A stretch of DNA of 64,000 nucleotides. It comes from Adiantum capillus-veneris. Taxonomy: Eukaryota; Streptophyta; Polypodiopsida; Polypodiales; Pteridaceae. Made by a program: the position numbers and the translations under genes. This document shows positions 59,053 through 64,000 of this stretch, piece by piece. The stretch's first letter is position 1; each line of letters starts with the position of its first letter. The stretch lies in NCBI GenBank assembly GCA_014529385.2, contig CM043956.1, forward strand, positions 88,655,221-88,719,220, read 5' to 3'. The notes beneath the pieces are model-generated. The model was not told where the DNA came from. It saw only the letters and a program-made list of their open reading frames with translations, and did no database searches.

Positions 59053-60859
59053 CACCTCACACTGGGTAACACAGCCCCCAGTGCTTGTCTTCACAAAACC
59101 TCACGACCCTGAAAAGGATGCAATTCAATTGTACGATCGCCTCAAGTGTTGTTCACAATTTGCACATACATAGGCGGTTGTCCTTAAGGACCCTTGTCCC
59201 CTTTACATTCTCTACGTGCAGAATAGACATATTTCATAAGAATTTGAGCATGGGAGAACTTGCTCCTAAGCGGGGGCCCAAAAACTATGTTATCATTCAA
59301 ACGATAAGGTAAAAGAGTTCCTCCATAGCCTTGCAAGAGTCACACCGTCGGAAGGAAGAACTATTGCAGGGCGAAAACACCTATAGAGATTTATGAAAAA
59401 CCCTTTAAGCATAATACAAGGAAGAAACCAAGGACATAATTACAAAGCTCGTCTTGTGGATGTTTGTAGAGTATCCATAGGCAAAAAACAAATGAAAAAA
59501 GAAGACGTTATGGTCGCTCGAAATTGGGGATGTTCTCTTTCTTGCTAAAAAATGAGCTCTCTGGAAGTTCTTCAGGCATTGCAGCTATTAGAATGGGGTC
59601 TTCTTTATCTTGATCCCAAAAATTTTCACTCTCTTCTTACCCGACAATACTCTCTTGGTAGGCATATTTTAATTGGCTTATTTTTTGGGCAAAAAATGAG
59701 GTTTTGGGTGACACTTTGACCAAGGGAATGGGATGGGGGCAAGTGGCCAAAGACCAAAAATTAGAACAAGCACTAGGCCAGGCAATGTGGACAATTGGAA
59801 ACTGAGCCATCTCTCTCCAAGGATCCCACGAGCCCAACAAGCCAAGCCTTAGTGGTACACCTAAAGGGCCCTCCCCCTTTAGGCTATATACCCCCCACTC
59901 TCCCCTTTTCCCAAGTTCTCATGTGGGATTATCCCGATGACACATGGAAACCTCCTTTCCAAGGCTCCTAAACTCCTTGTGCCCAACAATTTTGCAGATT
60001 CTCCCGAAAGCAAGAGAACTTCTCGGACACTTTTCTCCAAGCATAACTTGCTTCTCTGGTCATTGAATGACACACTGTAACACACAGCTCGAATACCATC
60101 ATCTCAGCTACTTCCAAAGATCTTGAATTTCAGCATTTCTAATTTCAATTAGCAACTTGGTCCAATTGCCTTTGTTGCATGTACCTGCAATAACTTTCTA
60201 AGTTGAGATCGCCCACTTCGGATGCCCATAACCCATGATGTATAAGTTCAACTCATGAGCTATAAAGCACGGCTGAAAATAATTATTGAAAACCATGTTT
60301 TGGAGACACAAACAACTCAAAACATCAGCACCCAATCCATGAATTTTTATATGGTCACTTCCAAGACTTGCAGGGCTATGCACATATATTTATACGAGGC
60401 TAGTGGGCAAGGTTTTTGGCATGACTCTGTGACTTTATGATCATCAAAAAATGGCTAACAACGTATAAGATAAGATTGCAAAATCTGCACACCATATATG
60501 GTGAAGACTACAATTGAGAACGAGAGAAATATGACAATTGTGTTTTGCCAAAATGATAAACGCAAGAAGGATGCTCAATAAACGTCCAAAGATGTGAGGG
60601 ATGTCACCCAAAAAAGCATAAAAAAGGAGACGTTAATAATAAAAGAGTCATCAAGATAGAGTGAGGTAATCAACAATTGATTAGCTATAAGCACCACACA
60701 AAACACTAATCATATTTTTCTTAACACAAAACAATCACAATTAACAACAATCAATCCTCAAAAATAAAATTTATAGAAATTCTAAATCTGACATGAAAAC
60801 ATACACGTACTCTGTTTTGTCTCACCATCATGAATTGAATTGTTGCGTGATCGTTACTG
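59053..60859. other. Unassigned stretch, probably retroelement-derived
   Basis: It lies between a damaged primer site on the left and a clear primer site and LTR on the right, both reading minus. I find no gag or pol signature, so it may be a non-coding internal region or a decayed LTR. Confidence 0.35.
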
Positions 60860-60871
60860 CTCTGATACCAT
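60860..60871 (-). other. Primer-binding site, initiator tRNA-Met type
   Basis: Reads TGGTATCAGAGC on the minus strand, directly at the LTR end. Confidence 0.75.
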
Positions 60872-60926
60872 GTTGAGATGTAGAGAGAAAGAGAGAGAGA
60901 CAAGACAAGAGACACACCATGTTGAG

Positions 60927-60957
<31 letters not shown>

Positions 60958-61070
60958 CGAGACAAGTAACAGACCATGTATGCTCCCAAATACTGATTAA
61001 TATTGACGACAAGATACAAATATATAGGTGAGACAAGGTTGAGTAGAGTGAGCCATATATAGCTCCAACA
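60872..61070 (-). mobile_element. 5' LTR (199 bp) of a minus-strand Copia-type element
   Basis: Runs from TGTTGAGATG next to the primer site to GCTCCAACA. It contains two GA/TATA microsatellite blocks and an internal partial duplication (CATGTTGAGAT twice). TATATA boxes are present. No partner LTR is visible. Confidence 0.65.
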
Positions 61071-62002
61071 TTTTTTGAAGCCTCCTTGGCCTAAAAAGCT
61101 GCATTAACCATACACTTATTCTATCACTTGCATGCCCAGGGCTTTCACACCTGCTTTAGCGACGATGGAAAACATACATGTACAAAAATCTATTGTCCTT
61201 GACATTTCTTTTTTGGTTTCAAAAATCTTATTATCTCTTCATAGCGATAGATGTAGTGAAAGAAATTAGTATACCCCTATGTTTTTTTTGGCCATACTCA
61301 CCATTGTGAGTGGAGATGAAATATTAATTCAATGAAGAATGTACAATGAACTTCAAGTACTACATGTGCCTTGAGGGGACAAAATGTACACAAAAAGGGG
61401 ATGTATAGTTCATCAGCTTGAGCCACTAATACAACCTAGTGCATGTTTTCATTCTATGGATTGTGCATTAGACTCTACTCTTGTACCTATTATAAATATA
61501 AGCTCCATATTTTCACACACTACGTCCTTGAATTGGGATACTACAAAGTTTCTTTCAAAGATGAGATGGCACCTTGCTTTTTAGATTTGATTGAGGTAAT
61601 TGGAATATTATATGTATATTATAGCCCTATTTTACATATAAGGTTTTGTATGGCTCTTTGGAAACACACTGTTCGAATCTATATTATGTAGTAAGACTTT
61701 GGTTTTTTCTTTTAAACATTAGTTTGTGTCAGTAGGCTCAACCAATTTCCGAAAGTGGGTTGAATAAGAGGAATCTGGCAAGATGCTCATGCAGATTTGA
61801 GGAGAAAAGAGGGAGGAAAGAGAGAGAATGGATTCTCTTATGGAGGGGAAGGAGGGCACATGGCACGTGGAGGGGACAGAGAGAGAAGCAGAGCCGATAC
61901 ATCAAAACAAAGCTTTTTTGCATCTTCTTTCTGTTTTGCAGGCGAAGCGAAGGACAGTCCATGTAGAGCTTAGCTTATACCAGGCAAGCTGGGTCGCAAG
62001 AC

Positions 62003-62042
<40 letters not shown>

Positions 62043-62839
62043 TGAATAAGAGCAGCAGTGGATGATGATAAATCCATGCGATGTGTTGTGTGGAAGCAGG
62101 GTAGGCGCACGTCAAGTAAGGGTCGAAGCTCCACCTTGCGAAGACTAGCGCATCGTGATGCAGAGTAGGGCAACGAAGAGAGTGGATTGTGCATCATGAT
62201 GCAGAGTAGCCTAAAGAGCTATGCGATCGCGATGCGCATGGAGGGCTGCACAGAGGCAATGATAGCGCTAGGCAGACCACCTTTTCTGCAAAGATGCTAT
62301 GCTGGGAAGGGCGTAGAGTCTCTCACTCTCTCTCTCTCTATCTTGTTCAACCCTGTGCGGTCTGCAACTTGCCCTTCTTGCCTTTTGATGCTTTTACAAT
62401 GAGTTTAGCTTGAGTTCAAGTCCACTGATCAAAGGTGTGCAGGTGTGCCAAGCTAGGTTCAAAGGGAGATAAACTCCACTCGACCTTTGTGTAAGAGGTT
62501 ACATGGGGGAGCATATGAGCATATGTAGCGCAAGAATGGGAGATCTAGGGTGGCAAACCTGGAACAGCTAGGCAGGCGAGGTGATGGCTGAGAGAGGAGT
62601 GGTGCACGGAGAAGCTGATGGCGACAACCTAAGGACTTTTCCGTTGAAATTGCAAGATTCGCTAAGAATCTCACACACAAATTAATGAGTTGGGAATGTA
62701 GACCCAATAGGGTAAGAAAGACAATATAACTATATGGGATTTTCCTTATTCCTAAGCCTCAAATAACACTAACACCATAAGATAGAACAAAAATTAAAAA
62801 AAGTACTCCTTAAGTACAAGATAGCACATGAGTATAGAT
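61071..62839. other. Unassigned stretch with a (GA)n tract
   Basis: Contains (GA)17 at about 62007-62040 and a short duplication around GATGCAGAGTAG (near 62158 and 62199). No gene is supported. Confidence 0.4.
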
Positions 62840-63115
62840 AACTTTCGGTGGTTTTTATGAAAAGGGTCTAGAGTTTGCAATATCAAAGAATTATTTTCAA
62901 GTGTTACCACATGAGAATTACAAAAATTGTGCTGGCATCTAATGTATTCATCAAACTTTCTATTTATATATGTCAATGGGGATGTACATTATTGAATGAC
63001 TTCATGGAGAGAAGATTATATGTTTCCCTTGTTTCAATACATCTCTATGTATTCTCCTTTCCCTTTTCCCCTCCCCCCTTGAGTGTGACTTATATCCCAC
63101 TTTCCTGCTTATAAG
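62840..63115 (+). repeat. Dispersed LTR-like repeat, copy 2
   Basis: Related to 49865-50163, sharing the words listed there in the same order. No primer site follows. Confidence 0.55.
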
Positions 63116-63197
63116 TGTAGAAGGAAAATTATTGGGGTATTCAAGATGAATCTAACTGGATTCTAGAAAATTATTGACATTATTGTGATTGATTGAT

Positions 63198-63325
63198 ATT
63201 TTTTCATACTTCTCTACAACTACTAAGACTTGCCCTTAGATATTGAGGAGAGATGAACCTTATTTTTTCATACTTCTCTATAAATTCTCAGAACTGGCCT
63301 TAGATATTGAGGAGAGATGTGCACC
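63198..63325. repeat. 64-bp tandem duplication
   Basis: ATTTTTTCATACTTCTCTA begins at 63198 and again at 63262, each followed by CCTTAGATATTGAGGAGAGA. The remaining sequence to 64000 shows no gene. Confidence 0.75.
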
Positions 63326-64000
63326 ATAGGACTAGAAATATCTTTTGAGGTTTCAAAGTTGAGGCATATGTGATAGCATTATTGCTTTGCATCTTTGCAC
63401 TCATTAGTGTCACCTACACTTGTTGCAACTATTTAGAGGTCAATCAAAAGGTCCTCCTTTAAGGAGACATGGAATTTTCTACATGCATGTATGTCCTTGC
63501 TTGAACATATGAAAAAGCCAACATTTTTCTTCTCAAAAGGTTATTACACATCCCAAAAATGTGGTCAATATCTCTTGCATTCTTGGATATTGGGTCCCAC
63601 CCCGAGACACTTTCTCAACACATCAAAGTTGTCTCCTAAGTGGGATGATACAGTTGAAGTGCTTACTAATAGCGCCCTAGAACAATGTACAATTGAAAAC
63701 ACCGATTGGAAGACATAACAGAAGAAGAGTGCCACTATAAATGATCTCATAATAGTGTTTATATTTATATTATAAATCCGTCTTGTAAAGTTACGAAAAC
63801 AAAAAATTCAAAATGTATAAGTAGCATCGATGTACAGAAATCTCATTAACACTAATCTTCTATAGGGTTAGCCACTTTTGTGGATTATAGAGACTTTTGT
63901 AAAAAGCTCACCAATATTCTCAAAATGTCAAAATGCAAAATTCTTTGACAAAAACATATAGTACAAGCTAATAGAAAACTGTGAAAGTTTTTACAAATGG

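Noticed and set aside
60851-60872. tRNA gene suggested by GCTCTGATACCA
   Set aside because: It is a primer-binding site next to an LTR; there is no cloverleaf around it.

Overview
The window looks like repeat-dominated nuclear DNA from a land plant with a large genome. I see no intact single-copy host gene. Plant evidence: Copia elements primed from initiator-tRNA-Met-type sites (TGGTATCAGAG), degenerate TTTAGGG telomere-type repeats, a PPR-like gene fragment of the plant organellar type, and a coding region whose start resembles plant transposon-protein domains. The low-GC, microsatellite-rich, nested retroelement texture would fit a fern, a lycophyte or a large-genome seed plant; I cannot decide between them.

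Layout. 1-3.6 kb: 3' end of an LTR retrotransposon (protease, then a domain with repeated W(V/I)PK motifs, then its 617-bp LTR). 3.7-4.7 kb: 5' end of Copia A, cut by Copia B. 4.7-10.5 kb: complete Copia B with two 322-bp LTRs. Its single 1,450-codon frame carries five stops and is split by a 579-bp solo LTR flanked by a 5-bp target duplication. 10.6-18.3 kb: tandem arrays built around the motif GGTCCACCACTTGTCC. 18.4-21.6 kb: a 1,075-codon transposase-like reading frame (DUF8039-like start, DUF7869-like core) with four in-frame stops and no frameshift. 21.8-23.0 kb: Copia relic, minus strand.

23.0-29.1 kb: a non-autonomous LTR element (minus strand) with 2.2-kb LTRs, one containing PPR-like fragments. 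29.1-37.8 kb: a Ty3-type element (minus strand) with 2.0-kb LTRs and a frameshifted gag-protease-RT-RNaseH-integrase. Its LTR ends and primer site match the non-autonomous element, so the two look like partners. 37.8-46 kb: 5' ends of two further minus-strand elements whose first protein starts MNLRSGRVL; the LTR of the second matches the LTR family at 3 and 6.6 kb. A perfect (CT)68 tract follows. 47-50.2 kb: decayed Ty3 fragments in opposite orientations, then an LTR.

50.3-54.3 kb: a satellite of about 179-bp monomers, each containing a roughly 120-bp imperfect palindrome, interrupted by 450 bp of degenerate telomere-like repeats. 54.3-64 kb: GC-rich repeats, an LTR, a decayed minus-strand gag-protease, a short Copia-type LTR and long stretches where I see no gene.

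The most interesting candidate system is the transposase-like frame at 18.4-21.6 kb together with the 7-kb array of one repeated motif ending just upstream of it. This resembles a DNA transposon with multiplied subterminal binding sites, but that link is inference. A second theme is that three unrelated elements have lost coding capacity almost only through in-frame stops, mostly one C-to-T or G-to-A change from a sense codon.
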